A stretch of DNA of 64,000 nt from an uncultured Candidatus Saccharibacteria bacterium (GCA_927910745.1 CAKMNX010000014.1:21058-85057), one strand, 5' to 3'; numbered from the stretch's first letter, positions 26,925 through 36,381 are shown. The notes: generated from the letters alone by a model not told the origin. Numbers and translations: made by a program.

Positions 26925-26996
26925 TTAGCACTCTTGACAGCCGAGTGCTAGCTCGCTATACTAAACCTATTGGCACTCGCCTCCAAAGAGTGCTAG
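26925..26996 (+). promoter_or_regulatory. dnaK promoter with two CIRCE operators
   Basis: First CIRCE: TTAGCACTC (26925-26933), 9 nt, GAGTGCTAG (26943-26951), overlapping the -35 TTGACA (26934-26939). The -10 is TATACT at 26957-26962 (17-nt spacer). Second CIRCE: TTGGCACTC (26970-26978), 9 nt, GAGTGCTAG (26988-26996), lying at the start of the transcript. Double operators imply tighter repression of dnaK than of hrcA. Confidence 0.93.
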
Positions 26997-27080
26997 AATA
27001 GACAAGATGTTAATAACCGAAACAATAAACTAACAACGTTGCGTCGTTGCCGGCAGGGCAGGCGCACTAGGAGGAAACAT

Positions 27081-29003
27081 ATGGGTAAAACTATCGGCAT
27101 CGACCTCGGTACAACCAACAGTGCCTTTGCATACTTGCTTGCGGGCAAGCCAGAGGTTATTGCGAATGCTGAAGGCAACCGCACCACACCATCAGTGGTA
27201 GCAATCAACAAAAAAGGTGAGCGCCTTGTGGGGCAGGTGGCACAACGTCAGCGTGTGACTAACCCTAAGAACACAATCTATGGCGTTAAGCGCTTGATTG
27301 GCCGCAAATTCACCGACAAAGAAGTCCAGAAAGATCTCGACATTATGCCATACGAGATCGTCAAAAAGGGTAATGCCGTTGCCGTCAAGCTGGGCGATAA
27401 AGAATATACACCAGAAGAAGTAAGCGCCATGATTCTGAGCAAGATCAAGGCTGATGCTGAGGCCTTCTTGGGTGAGAAAGTGACGAAGGCGGTCATTACT
27501 GTGCCAGCCTACTTTGATGACTCGCAGCGCCAAGCTACCAAGGATGCGGGTAAGATTGCTGGCCTAGAAGTCGAGCGTATCATCAATGAGCCAACGGCGG
27601 CTGCTCTCGCCTATGGTCTCGATAAAGGCAAAGAAGAGAACATCGTTGTCTTTGACCTTGGTGGTGGTACCTTTGATGTGTCGGTACTGGAGATCGCTGA
27701 TGACTTCTTCCAAGTGAAGTCGACCAATGGCGATACCCACCTTGGTGGTGAGGACTTCGACAACGCCATCGTTAATTACTTCCTCGATGACTTCAAGGCC
27801 AAAGAAGGTATTGATCTGCGCAAAGATAACGCCGCCATGCAGCGCCTCAAGGACGAAGCTGAGAAGGCAAAGAAAGAGCTCTCGACTGTTACTGAGTATG
27901 ATGTCAATATTCCATTCATCACAGCTGATGCTGATGGGCCAAAGCACTTTGAGATGAGCTTGACGCGTGCCAAGCTTGAGGACCTAGTGAAGGATCTGCT
28001 CGACCGCCTCGATGGGCCAGTCGAGAAGGCGCTTAAAGACGCCAAGCTGAGCAAGTCTGATATCAACAACATCGTCATGGTTGGCGGTATGACCCGCATG
28101 CCAGCAGTGGTCGAGCGGGTGAAGAAACTGTTTGGCAAAGACCCAATGCAAGGCGTTAACCCAGACGAAGTGGTGGCTGTTGGTGCAGCCATCCAGGGAG
28201 GTGTGCTTGCTGGTGATGTTAAGAGTGTGCTGTTGCTAGATGTGACGCCGCTGTCCCTCGGCATTGAGACCATGGGCGGTGTGTCGACTAAGCTAATTGA
28301 GCGCAACACCACTGTGCCAACCAGCAAGAGCGAGGTATTCTCAACTGCAGCAGACAACCAGCCACAGGTGGAGATTCATGTTTTGCAGGGCGAGCGCGAG
28401 TTTGCCAATGACAACAAGAGCCTGGGCCGCTTCGTGCTTGACGGTATTGCACCAGCACCGCGTGGTGTGCCGCAGATTGAAGTGACCTTCAATATTGATG
28501 CCAATGGTATCCTCAGCGTCACCGCTAAGGACAAAGGCACGGGCAAAGAGCAGTCGATCACCATCCAAAACTCTGGCAACATGAGTAAAGAAGACATCGA
28601 GAAGGCGCAGAAGGAAGCTGAGCTCCACGCCGATGAAGATAAGAAGAAGCGTGAAGCAATCGACGCCAAGAACCGCCTCGAGAATGCCATCTACCAGGCA
28701 AAGAAAATGCCCGATGAGTTCAAGGACAAGATCTCGAGCGACGACAAGAAGACGCTGGAAGATGCCATTGCCGAAGCTGAGAAGCACAAGAACGCAGAAG
28801 ACAAAGATGAGCTCGAGGCTGCCACCAAGGCACTGGACGATGTAAAAATGTCTATCGGTGCTAAGCTCTATCAGCAGCAAGCTGAGGACAAAAAAGCCGA
28901 AGAAGAAGCTGACGCCAAGGCGAAAGCTACAGACAAAAAGCCTGGCAAAGATGAACCCGTCGAAGGCGAAGTTGTCGACGACAAAAGCAGCGACAAGAAG
29001 TAA
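27081..29003 (+). CDS. dnaK: Chaperone DnaK (Hsp70)
   Basis: 640 residues. The N-terminal ATPase signature is [19 protein letters not shown], with [14 protein letters not shown] and [13 protein letters not shown]. The substrate-binding domain contains [14 protein letters not shown] and the inter-domain linker VLLLDVTPL. The acidic/Lys-rich tail ends EGEVVDD...KK. The ATG at 27081 with AGGAGGAA is chosen over an upstream frame start at 27039. Transcribed from the double-CIRCE promoter, with a terminator after the stop. No dnaJ follows. Confidence 0.98.
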   Translation: MGKTIGIDLGTTNSAFAYLLAGKPEVIANAEGNRTTPSVVAINKKGERLVGQVAQRQRVTNPKNTIYGVKRLIGRKFTDKEVQKDLDIMPYEIVKKGNAVAVKLGDKEYTPEEVSAMILSKIKADAEAFLGEKVTKAVITVPAYFDDSQRQATKDAGKIAGLEVERIINEPTAAALAYGLDKGKEENIVVFDLGGGTFDVSVLEIADDFFQVKSTNGDTHLGGEDFDNAIVNYFLDDFKAKEGIDLRKDNAAMQRLKDEAEKAKKELSTVTEYDVNIPFITADADGPKHFEMSLTRAKLEDLVKDLLDRLDGPVEKALKDAKLSKSDINNIVMVGGMTRMPAVVERVKKLFGKDPMQGVNPDEVVAVGAAIQGGVLAGDVKSVLLLDVTPLSLGIETMGGVSTKLIERNTTVPTSKSEVFSTAADNQPQVEIHVLQGEREFANDNKSLGRFVLDGIAPAPRGVPQIEVTFNIDANGILSVTAKDKGTGKEQSITIQNSGNMSKEDIEKAQKEAELHADEDKKKREAIDAKNRLENAIYQAKKMPDEFKDKISSDDKKTLEDAIAEAEKHKNAEDKDELEAATKALDDVKMSIGAKLYQQQAEDKKAEEEADAKAKATDKKPGKDEPVEGEVVDDKSSDKK

Positions 29004-29031
29004 CATCGCGTTATAGCTACAGCTGCATTGT

Positions 29032-29060
29032 AAATAGCCACCTGGAAAGGGTGGCTATTT
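29032..29060 (+). terminator. Terminator after dnaK
   Basis: 11-bp stem AAATAGCCACC / GGTGGCTATTT with a 7-nt loop. Confidence 0.85.
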
Positions 29061-29171
29061 GCTTGGTGCCATGAGTGTCCATAATGACAAATATTAAACG
29101 CCTTAGGCAAATCTACAAAGAAAATAAGAAGCTCACCTAGTATGAGCTTCTTGTTGCGCGCTGACCTTTTG

Positions 29172-29546
29172 TTATTTAATATCCATCAACTCAATGTCGA
29201 ACACAAGATCGCTATTAGGCGGGATGTTAGCGGCAGCGCGAACGGAGCCGTAGGCCATGTCGCTTGGGATGATGAGCCGGCGCATGCCACCGACCTTCAT
29301 GCCAGGCACACCCTCTGTCCAGCCGCGGATGACTTGGTCGAGGCCGAAGGTGACGGGCTGACCAAAGTCGTGGCTGCTCTGGAATATGACGCCATTCTTA
29401 CATAGTGCACCAGTATAATGTGCGGTGATGGTCGCGCCAGCTGGTACCTCGGTACCAGTGCCGGGGATAATGTCGATAATCTGCAATGCGTCGACTTTGG
29501 CTATAGGTGTAAAGTCGGTGAGTTTGGTTCCTTCGTATTGTGTCAT
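29172..29546 (-). CDS. FKBP-type peptidyl-prolyl cis-trans isomerase
   Basis: 124 residues, a single FKBP domain: GTGTEVPAGATITAHYTGAL, then DFGQPVTFGLDQVIRGWTEG, VPGMKVGGMRRLIIPSDMAY and NSDLVFDIELMDIK. It has the core aromatic and acidic residues of the prolyl-isomerase pocket. No signal peptide, so cytoplasmic. TATAAT (29558-29553) is exactly 6 nt before the ATG: a leaderless start inside the end of the upstream gene. Confidence 0.95.
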   Translation of the reverse strand: MTQYEGTKLTDFTPIAKVDALQIIDIIPGTGTEVPAGATITAHYTGALCKNGVIFQSSHDFGQPVTFGLDQVIRGWTEGVPGMKVGGMRRLIIPSDMAYGSVRAAANIPPNSDLVFDIELMDIK

Positions 29547-30130
29547 GGCTCTATTATACCATTATGCGTATTCCGCCGCGCCACGCAGTTGAGCGGTGGG
29601 ATGGCTGTGCTGGGTGGAGTGCGATCGACGACTATGACCTGCTGCAGCTGTGAATAGTGCGTGAAGAGATGGCTAAGCGTGCGCGTCATAGCGCTGGTAT
29701 AGCGTTCTTCATCTGGCGCTGCGGCATAGCGAGCTCCCTCCTCGAGCGGTGTCGCCCAGCAGCAGCTGGCGTGGATGGCACGGGTGTCTTGGGGGAGTTT
29801 GGGGTATTGGGGGTATTGCATGCTATAACCCACTAGATCGGCACACACAGCAGATAACGTACGAGTACACTGCTGCCGCAACGTGTTGCTCGCGGTGAAT
29901 GTCCCCCGCTCGGCTGAGCTAAAAATCGTGCGTTTGCGCTCAAGTACGCGGCGTATACCATTTTGGATAATAACAAGTGAGTTGTAAATTCTATCTGGGT
30001 GGTACTCTGGTGTGCCTACCACGAGCTCCGCTGCGGGCATAGAGGTAGAAAGCTTCTCCAGCTCGTCGAGTCGGGCATCTACCACTGCACGTTGATCTGG
30101 GATTTCAGCCACCATGCCTGCCGTTGTCAT
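29543..30130 (-). CDS. Hypothetical protein
   Basis: 195 residues, soluble, overlapping the FKBP start by 4 nt. The N-terminal helix is RAVVDARLDELEKL. The middle holds several Cys (RQQCTRTLSAVCADL, HASCCW). No family recognised. The region is GC-rich and reads cleanly with CDS-like codon usage. Possibly co-transcribed with the FKBP gene, which also has its own promoter. Confidence 0.55.
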   Translation of the reverse strand: MTTAGMVAEIPDQRAVVDARLDELEKLSTSMPAAELVVGTPEYHPDRIYNSLVIIQNGIRRVLERKRTIFSSAERGTFTASNTLRQQCTRTLSAVCADLVGYSMQYPQYPKLPQDTRAIHASCCWATPLEEGARYAAAPDEERYTSAMTRTLSHLFTHYSQLQQVIVVDRTPPSTAIPPLNCVARRNTHNGIIEP

Positions 30131-30210
30131 GAGTTCGGGGCTGATGAAGCGATGGGCGGGGTTATCGGCAGCTTGGCGTATCAGATTTATGTACTCGCGC
30201 CAGGTATTGG

Positions 30211-30237
30211 CAGAAACACCAACAGTTGGTGTTTCTG
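30211..30237. repeat. 27-bp near-perfect palindrome
   Basis: CAGAAACACCAAC, one A, GTTGGTGTTTCTG. It lies 80 nt upstream of the start at 30130 on the minus strand. There is no T-tract on either side, so it is either an operator-like palindrome or a hairpin in a leader. The remaining sequence to 30541 has no gene that I can support. Confidence 0.7.
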
Positions 30238-30541
30238 ATGATAGTTACTCAGGGTAAAACACACCGGTTTGGCGGTACCACTGGATGTCATAATAGTGGG
30301 CTTGTTTGCCTGGTCGTTTATGATACATGAATATATCATACGATATACCGATCTATAGAGCAAACATACGCAAAATATCCCAATAGTATAGAAGAGTTGG
30401 TAGGTGTCGATGGGTAAAGCAAGGAATGCGGCAGCTCTGACGGGTTAGTTTTGGCTAGACTATATACCCGCACATGACGAATTGTGATTATAGATTGATA
30501 TCAGGGAAGAGGCTAGGCTCTACATGGAGGAGCGTTCTTTA

Positions 30542-32089
30542 TTAATACCGCCACTGCGCCATATCACGGTTATAGACATCGATGATGCGCGGCGTTAGCA
30601 GGGTAGAGATGTCTGCTGGGGGTAGGCTAGCGGGGCGCTGGCGCAGGGCGTAGTTGAGCAGTTTGGTATCGGTGTAGCTGAGCCCAGGCGGCAGCGGCTG
30701 GCTCAGTAGGCTGGCTTTATCCTTGGTCGAGAGCACAAAGCCCCACTCGCCAAAGGAAGGCACATTGATACTAAAGGGTGTGATATGCCGCTGGGGCTGG
30801 GCGGATGCGACGGTGCTAGCCACCATCGCGAAGGCGTGTGGCGAAAAGTACGACGATGTTGCTTGGGTGATCATCACGCCACTGGGGCTGAGGATGCGCG
30901 CAGCCTGGCGGTAGAATTGCTGCGAGTAGAGCTTGGCCAAGCGGTCGTTCGATGGGTCGACGAGGTCGATTAGAATGGCATCATACGCCTGGTGTGTATT
31001 GAAGGCAAATAAAAACGCGTCCTCATTGACGACGCGCACCTTGGGGCTAGCAAGCGAGCGCTTGTTTTGCTCAGTCAGCAGGGGATTGGTATGCGCTAGC
31101 TGCGTCATGGCTGGGTCGATATCCACCAGGGTGATGTGCTCTACGCTCGGGTACTTAAGGATCTCGCGCGCGAGCAGTCCGTCGCCACCGCCCATAATCA
31201 ACACGTTTTTAGGCCGCTTGACCGCCGTCATCGCCGCACCAGCCAGCGTTTCGTGGTAGCGGGCTTCATCCAGGCTAGAGAACTGCAGGTTGTTATTCAG
31301 ATACAGGCGTAGATCCTGCTTGTACTTGGTGAGGACAATCTTTTGGTAAGCCGACTGCTGGTAGAGGATAACCGGGTCTTTATAGGCCTTGGTATCAATG
31401 CGATGCTCCAGCCAGCTGGCACCAAAGAATAGCCCCAGCAGCAGAATGGTTGCTACCACACTGGCAGTCAGAAGCCTACGCGAGGTCTTGAGCTGTAATA
31501 GAATCAGCACTGCCACGGCGATGTTAAGCGTGGCGATCAAGTAGGTGCTGCGCATCAAGCCAAGACTTGGTAATAGGAAGAGCGGGAAGATTAGCGAAGC
31601 CACCAGCGCGCCAAAGTAATCGATCGCCAGCACCTTGCTAAGCAGCTCCACCGAAGACGGTCGGCCGTAGCGTGTAAACATCTTGACGAGTAGCGGAATT
31701 TCCAGGCCAATCAGCACACCAATCACCAGGCTAATCAGCGCAAACACCGGCCAGTGCAGCTTGCTCAAGCTAAAGGCACTGTAGAGCAGCAGCACCGAAT
31801 TACCACCCACCAACCCGAGCAGGATTTCATTCACGGCGAAGCTTGTGGCTGGGTGCCAGCGAATATGTCGCACCAGTAGCGACCCCACCCCCATGCCAAA
31901 GAGGGTTATACCAGTTGCCAGGCTAAAACTCAGGATTGAATCACCCACTAGGTATGAGGCAGCCGTACCCAGGATGAGCTCGTAGATGAGTCCGCCAATT
32001 GCCACGAGGAGCGCTGCCGCAAACAGCGCGATATTTTCTTTGTTGGTGATACGCTTGGTGTCTGGTGGCGTGACGCGAGTATGTGCCAT
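30542..32089 (-). CDS. Membrane-fused spermidine synthase-like protein
   Basis: 515 residues. Seven or more TM helices (residues ~20-230, FALISLVIGVLIGLEIPLLV) are followed by a SpeE-like methyltransferase-fold domain: VLIMGGGDGLLAREILKYPS, then ITLVDIDPAMTQLAHTNPLL, YDAILIDLVDPSNDRLAKLY and SFGEWGFVLSTK. It belongs to the membrane-attached SpeE family, in which the aminopropyl acceptor is generally unknown. Upstream are DUF4178 and speD, which would supply decarboxylated AdoMet. It may modify an envelope molecule rather than make free spermidine. Confidence 0.88.
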   Translation of the reverse strand: MAHTRVTPPDTKRITNKENIALFAAALLVAIGGLIYELILGTAASYLVGDSILSFSLATGITLFGMGVGSLLVRHIRWHPATSFAVNEILLGLVGGNSVLLLYSAFSLSKLHWPVFALISLVIGVLIGLEIPLLVKMFTRYGRPSSVELLSKVLAIDYFGALVASLIFPLFLLPSLGLMRSTYLIATLNIAVAVLILLQLKTSRRLLTASVVATILLLGLFFGASWLEHRIDTKAYKDPVILYQQSAYQKIVLTKYKQDLRLYLNNNLQFSSLDEARYHETLAGAAMTAVKRPKNVLIMGGGDGLLAREILKYPSVEHITLVDIDPAMTQLAHTNPLLTEQNKRSLASPKVRVVNEDAFLFAFNTHQAYDAILIDLVDPSNDRLAKLYSQQFYRQAARILSPSGVMITQATSSYFSPHAFAMVASTVASAQPQRHITPFSINVPSFGEWGFVLSTKDKASLLSQPLPPGLSYTDTKLLNYALRQRPASLPPADISTLLTPRIIDVYNRDMAQWRY

Positions 32090-32119
32090 AGTGTCTTCTA
32101 TATGCCTCCCACACCCAGG

Positions 32120-32824
32120 TTATTTACCGATGCCGCCACTGCCGCCGCCATAGACGCTGCGCCCGTGGTAGGTGCCGGTGCCGTGCGAATCATCATGGCC
32201 AAAGAACTCATCGTAAATGGCAAATAGCAGCGCACCAACAAAGCTGATAATCATCACCCAGCGCCAAAATAGCGGCCAGTTGCGCGGGCGAATAAGCCGG
32301 CCGAATAGCTCCTTTTGCTGCGCATCGGACAAGGGTGTTTTGCGGTAAACATCGTACTCACGCCGGTTGTATTTTTCTACCGTGTAGGTGGTGGTGGCGC
32401 TCGTTTCGGCATCGGTGTAGTGCAGGCTAGCGTAGGCCATTGGTTCACCCTCGAAGACCTGGTAGGCGTTCTTACCGTGGATGGCCATAATGATGCCTTC
32501 GCCAGCCTCTGCAACAGTAATGGTTTGCACCGTGCCATCCTCGAGTGTAATGGTAAACTCATTGCCAGCAGCGAGGTGCTCTGGCTCAAGCCGCTGGGCA
32601 AACCGCACTGGCTCATAGAGCGACACAACCTTGCTATCGTGGTCGTACTCTACCCAGCTGTCGTAATTTTCGAGGCCCGTCAGCTCCCATTCTTCCCAGT
32701 AGGAGGTTTGCTTGGTCTCGGGGTTTTCTTCTTTAAACAACAGGCAACCCACCGCGCGGAAGTTGGTTCGCTTGCCGCGCAGGACATCGTTGATTTTGAG
32801 GCGAGCTTTGGTGCGTTTGGTCAT
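32120..32824 (-). CDS. DUF4178-like protein with C-terminal TM helix
   Basis: 234 residues. The soluble part has repeated beta-rich blocks (RGKRTNFRAVGCLLFKEENP, EEWELTGLENYDSWVEYDHD, IMAIHGKNAYQVFEGE) of the type annotated DUF4178. Near residue 195 is a TM helix (WRWVMIISFVGALLFAIYDE), and the tail is Gly/Ser/His-rich (HDDSHGTGTYHGRSVYGGGS). The start overlaps the speD stop (ATGA), indicating coupling. DUF4178 genes often sit beside speD/speE-like genes (recalled association). Molecular role unknown. Confidence 0.75.
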   Translation of the reverse strand: MTKRTKARLKINDVLRGKRTNFRAVGCLLFKEENPETKQTSYWEEWELTGLENYDSWVEYDHDSKVVSLYEPVRFAQRLEPEHLAAGNEFTITLEDGTVQTITVAEAGEGIIMAIHGKNAYQVFEGEPMAYASLHYTDAETSATTTYTVEKYNRREYDVYRKTPLSDAQQKELFGRLIRPRNWPLFWRWVMIISFVGALLFAIYDEFFGHDDSHGTGTYHGRSVYGGGSGGIGK

Positions 32825-33168
32825 AATACAGCGCTTTCGATCGTTATAGTGTTGGTATAAAATGCGTCTGCAATGGCTTGGCGGAGAGTCTCGATTGTAT
32901 CCTTGCTTAAGGGCCGGCATGTGGCAATACTGAGGTACGCTCCGCAGCTCTCGGGCCAGGTGTGGATGGTGGCGTGCGACTCAGCAAGCAGCAGCGACAC
33001 ACTCACGCCTTGCGGCGAGAACTGATGTGAGACAGACTCGAGCGCGTGCAGGCCAGCCAGCTCGGCAAGTGTGTGCACCGTCTTTTCGGCATACGCAAGG
33101 TCATCCAGCCGCGTGGCATCTGCCTGGCGAATCGTAAAAATCAGTGCTTGTACCTGCTCCATTTGCAT
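32821..33168 (-). CDS. speD: S-adenosylmethionine decarboxylase proenzyme
   Basis: 115 residues, usual for the class 1B bacterial/archaeal enzyme. The self-cleavage motif LLLAESHATIHTWPESCGAY is intact; the Ser of ESH would become the pyruvoyl group. CRPLSKDTIETLRQAIADAF ends the domain. It produces decarboxylated AdoMet for aminopropyl transfer. The ATG at 33168 lies 10 nt after TATAAT (33184-33179); a Met two residues later is an alternative. First gene of the speD-DUF4178-speE operon. Confidence 0.93.
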   Translation of the reverse strand: MQMEQVQALIFTIRQADATRLDDLAYAEKTVHTLAELAGLHALESVSHQFSPQGVSVSLLLAESHATIHTWPESCGAYLSIATCRPLSKDTIETLRQAIADAFYTNTITIESAVL

Positions 33169-33225
33169 CGTATACGCTATTATACCACTCTTGATGCGAG
33201 AGAGCGAACTAGCTATGCTCATACC

Positions 33226-33255
33226 AAAAAACCAGCCAGAGTGGCTGGCTGGTTT
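33226..33255 (-). terminator. Terminator of the gene at 33274-33951
   Basis: Minus-strand stem AAACCAGCCA/TGGCTGGTTT with a 7-nt loop, followed by a T-run (complement of 33226-33231). It separates that gene from speD. Confidence 0.8.
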
Positions 33256-33273
33256 ATTACAGCGCATGAATAG

Positions 33274-33951
33274 TTATGGCTCGAGAGTGTGCTGTGGCAC
33301 GCCGGAGCTTGGCTCGTGCGAGTTGATTGTCAGTGGTATAACAAAACCCTGGTATTGCGCGAGTGTTACGACGTCTCCAGGCTGTAGCTCGTCGTGGGTG
33401 TCGCCATCGGTCAGGTAGAGCTCCGCAACGCGGGCCGATGCAACATTAGTCACGCCATCTTGCTCGGGCTTGGTATGGAATGCATCTGCTTCGGCGAGTG
33501 TAGCGATGTGCCGGTCTACCACACTACCGATGCTGTCGCCATCCTCAACCGGCCGTGTAGTAATATTGCTTAGCTCAACCGGTGGCTGGGGCTCCTGAGT
33601 AACCTGGCCTGCCTCGTAGGCTTCGCGCTGGCTGAGGTAAGCGCTATACGCATCGACTAGCCGGGTAGCTTGCTCTTCGGGGGTGGGTTGATGCTCAGCG
33701 GCAGAAGGGCGCTGACCGCAGTTATCTTTTGACTGTAAAGCAATGAACCCTGTTGTTAGTCCTAGCACTGCAGCGGCTCCAAGAAGGCCTCGTCGTGAGA
33801 TGTCATTATTCTTTGAGTGCTGTGACTCAGGCTGTGTAGCAGGATCTTCTACCGAGTAAGGATAGTTGCTGCCACCATATTTTTCATAGTTGGGTGCTGA
33901 TGAAGAATGTGGGGCTTTTTTACCCCTGTATTTTCTCTGTTGTGTATTCAT
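33274..33951 (-). CDS. Membrane-anchored protein with possible LysM-like domain
   Basis: 225 residues. A ~55-residue basic, Ser/Tyr-rich cytoplasmic lead is followed by SRRGLLGAAAVLGLTTGFIA, a TM segment preceded by twin Arg. Then comes a Gln/Pro/Glu-rich linker and a C-terminal ~90-residue module (VEDGDSIGSVVDRHIATLAE ... LQPGDVVTLAQYQG) whose start and end resemble LysM repeats. A cell-wall-binding function is therefore possible, with weak evidence. The ATG at 33951 is the best start. Confidence 0.6.
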   Translation of the reverse strand: MNTQQRKYRGKKAPHSSSAPNYEKYGGSNYPYSVEDPATQPESQHSKNNDISRRGLLGAAAVLGLTTGFIALQSKDNCGQRPSAAEHQPTPEEQATRLVDAYSAYLSQREAYEAGQVTQEPQPPVELSNITTRPVEDGDSIGSVVDRHIATLAEADAFHTKPEQDGVTNVASARVAELYLTDGDTHDELQPGDVVTLAQYQGFVIPLTINSHEPSSGVPQHTLEP

Positions 33952-34367
33952 AGTCCATTCACTATACAACAGAGGTCGCAAAAAGGGAAGAGGAAAATGG
34001 CAAAATAACGCACAATATTGCATAATGTGCTCAAAAACAGGGGTAATAACATATAATACACAATATTATACATAATGATGCAATAATATAGCTTACTGTA
34101 AATACCGAGACGCCCTCATTTTATAGCCCAGTAGCTTACTTCACACCCTTTTTTGATGCTAGCTCAGCTACATAATAATGAATGCCTTTCTAGAATATTC
34201 ACCCCTTTAGTGCGAGAGCGCGGCGCTTAGTATAGAGACGAATCATCATATCTCATCGAATAAAACGGCAGGCATAAATGAGAGTATATACAGAGGTTAT
34301 GAGCCAAAAATAGAACAAATACCATAAATTTGCCGTTTTTGAGGTATTTCTGCCGCGAATGCCATGC
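33952..34367. other. AT-rich non-coding stretch
   Basis: About 415 bp, clearly more AT-rich than its surroundings, with many TATTATA/ATAATA runs around 34048-34090. No ORF stands out. It must hold the promoter of the minus-strand gene starting at 33951; the right end runs into the promoter for 34381. Confidence 0.4.
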
Positions 34368-34373
34368 TACAAT
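34368..34373 (+). promoter_or_regulatory. -10 element for the P-loop kinase gene (leaderless start)
   Basis: TACAAT followed by 7 nt and the ATG at 34381. Confidence 0.6.
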
Positions 34374-34380
34374 AGGGTGT

Positions 34381-34989
34381 ATGAGATCTACTCGAACTAT
34401 CCAAATTGTGAATATTACTGGGCGAGAACTCGCCGGCAAATCATCAACAATTCGTGAGCTAATGCCGCGGCTGGGTGCCGGGGTTGTTTTGTTTCGTCCG
34501 AGCGATGTCTTGCGCGAATATGCCGCGAGCCATCATATTACACTGCGCAAGCGGAGCGATTATTTGCGCGTGCTGCAGATCATGACGGAGTCTGCGCCGA
34601 GCTTACTGGCCGACCGGGCACTGGAGCTGCTTGAGCGGCCTGGTGTGGAGCTGGTGGTGCTCGATGGCCTGCGTGACTACCGCAGTGCTTGCCGTCTCAA
34701 GGAGCGACTGGGTAATCGCTACCGGACGGTGGTGCTCACAGCGCCAGATGAACTCCGCTATGAGCGCTTTAAGGGAGTGGCCGAGGCCAGGCGGCGTGCT
34801 GGGCGTGATGCAGCGGTGATTCAGAGCTTCGAAGAATTTATGCGTGATGGCGAGGACGACATGGATAGCATGCAGCAATTCCCAGCGGTGCTGGCCAGCC
34901 ACGATCTAACGCCTGGTGGCCCGATTGACACGAGCACCTATCCATCGGCTATTGCAGTGGCAGATGAGATTATCAGCTACTTGGCGTAG
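34381..34989 (+). CDS. P-loop nucleoside/nucleotide kinase-like protein
   Basis: 202 residues. Walker A reads NITGRELAGKSSTIRELMPR, an unusual GRELAGKSS loop. VELVVLDGLRDYRSACRLKE supplies an acidic Walker-B-like strand, and RYERFKGVAEARRRAGRDAA a LID-like Arg-rich segment, as in dephospho-CoA or adenylate kinases. RDGEDDMDSMQQFP resembles the regulated-kinase (AAA_18) group. Substrate unknown. Monocistronic, leaderless. Confidence 0.75.
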   Translation: MRSTRTIQIVNITGRELAGKSSTIRELMPRLGAGVVLFRPSDVLREYAASHHITLRKRSDYLRVLQIMTESAPSLLADRALELLERPGVELVVLDGLRDYRSACRLKERLGNRYRTVVLTAPDELRYERFKGVAEARRRAGRDAAVIQSFEEFMRDGEDDMDSMQQFPAVLASHDLTPGGPIDTSTYPSAIAVADEIISYLA

Positions 34990-35091
34990 AGTAATCCAGA
35001 TCAGGCAGTGAATGCGGGTGGGCGATCATGTATCGACAAAACACAGTAATACCATCTGTACTCTCCAAGACGCTTATGTTATGATGAAGGC

Positions 35092-35568
35092 ATGAATAAG
35101 CGAGGGTTTACGCTAGTCGAGATTTTGACAGTGGTGGCGATACTAGCGATCTTGGTGTCGGCGTCGATTGTGGGGTATGGTGCGTGGCGTCAGCGTGCAG
35201 CCCAGACAGAGCTCGTGAGTGATCTGCGGGCTGCCGCCGCGGCAATGACAGCCTATAGGACGTTTTATAATGGCTATCCTACATCGCTCCCAGCCGATTA
35301 TAATAAGAGTGAGAATGTGACAGCGACACTCAAATACGTCGCATCGGCAACATACTGCATAGAGGCAACGACGCGCACCACTCGGGGGCTTGTTTATCAT
35401 ATGAAGGGCTCAGAGAGCGAGCCCAAAGAGGGTGGATGTGATGCCTATCACGCGCAATCTGGCGAGAATGAGTCGCAAGCGACCGATGGTGTGCTGCGCT
35501 ACTGTCATGTGATCCGTGTGGTTGAACCGACCAAGCCAGCGGCGTGTGAGCCAGAGCTTCAAAGATAA
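35092..35568 (+). CDS. Type IV pilin-like protein
   Basis: 158 residues. Prepilin signal MNKRGFTLVEILTVVAILAI, cleaved by prepilin peptidase after the Gly, with the +5 Glu present; then the amphipathic N-terminal helix and a globular head with cysteines (ATYCIEA, EGGCDAYH, RYCHVI, AACEPE). The ATG is exactly 6 nt after TATGAT (35080-35085). It is distant from the pilin cluster at 54-56 kb. Confidence 0.88.
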   Translation: MNKRGFTLVEILTVVAILAILVSASIVGYGAWRQRAAQTELVSDLRAAAAAMTAYRTFYNGYPTSLPADYNKSENVTATLKYVASATYCIEATTRTTRGLVYHMKGSESEPKEGGCDAYHAQSGENESQATDGVLRYCHVIRVVEPTKPAACEPELQR

Positions 35569-35666
35569 GGTTCTGTATCAATAAAAAGCTAAATTGGAAA
35601 TTGATTCTTTACGAACTATATATCCTGTTAGTCAAGATGACAATAAATTAGCTATTGTATTTTATA

Positions 35667-36275
35667 CTACAGATCAATCACCTCACCCCGGTCGATTGGC
35701 TTGTTGGCTGTGCGATGCCCATGTATACGACGGCGCACGGTGCGGCGCAGCTCGATAGCATTGGCGAGGAGAATGATACCATTAACCAGTGCATAGCCAC
35801 CAACGATTTGGACAAAAAGCTGAGCGCTGCCCACTGGGAAGAGCCAGAGGACGAAGCTCACGACCACACCGATCACGCCAGACATGAGCCAGAGCGCTCG
35901 CGTACGGCTCCCAGCAGGGAAGATGCGGCTGAGTATAAGGTCGATGAGGCTGCGGAGCATCACTACCCAGCCAAGTACAAAGCTGAGTGTCGCCACACTA
36001 ACCCGAGGGTTGGCAAGCATCACCGCGCCAAGCAGAATAAGCAGCGCACCTGCCACCACGAGAAATGCCTTGGCTTGGCCGTCTGCTACTTGTAAACCAC
36101 GCACTAGCTGTGATAATCCCCAGACGATAATCAAAATTGCGAGAACCGTCATCGAAACAGTGAGCGTCACTGCTGGCATCGCAAGCGAGACGCCACCAAA
36201 GATAATCAACGACAGGCTCATGATAATAATCACCCACCACGCACCAATAATATGTCTTTTGAGTTGTTCGATCAT
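35667..36275 (-). CDS. HdeD/DUF308 family membrane protein
   Basis: 202 residues with six TM helices in three pairs, typical of DUF308: GAWWVIIIMSLSLIIFGGVS, AILIIVWGLSQLVRGLQVAD, FVLGWVVMLRSLIDLILSRI, GGYALVNGIILLANAIEL. GGAGG precedes the ATG by 5 nt. HdeD in enterobacteria is linked to acid stress; the role here is not known. Confidence 0.85.
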   Translation of the reverse strand: MIEQLKRHIIGAWWVIIIMSLSLIIFGGVSLAMPAVTLTVSMTVLAILIIVWGLSQLVRGLQVADGQAKAFLVVAGALLILLGAVMLANPRVSVATLSFVLGWVVMLRSLIDLILSRIFPAGSRTRALWLMSGVIGVVVSFVLWLFPVGSAQLFVQIVGGYALVNGIILLANAIELRRTVRRRIHGHRTANKPIDRGEVIDL

Positions 36276-36381
36276 ACATGCCTCCTTATTCTTCTAGTGT
36301 AGATGATGGCGGAGTAATCTGCAATTAATAGGTGAGGCTATGAACTATCCACCACTGTAGAGATGGTATAATGCTCGAGCA

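Noticed and set aside
27039..27080. An N-terminal Arg-rich extension of DnaK
   Set aside because: AGGAGGAA and the conserved [13 protein letters not shown] start at the ATG at 27081; the upstream codons lie in the CIRCE-controlled leader.
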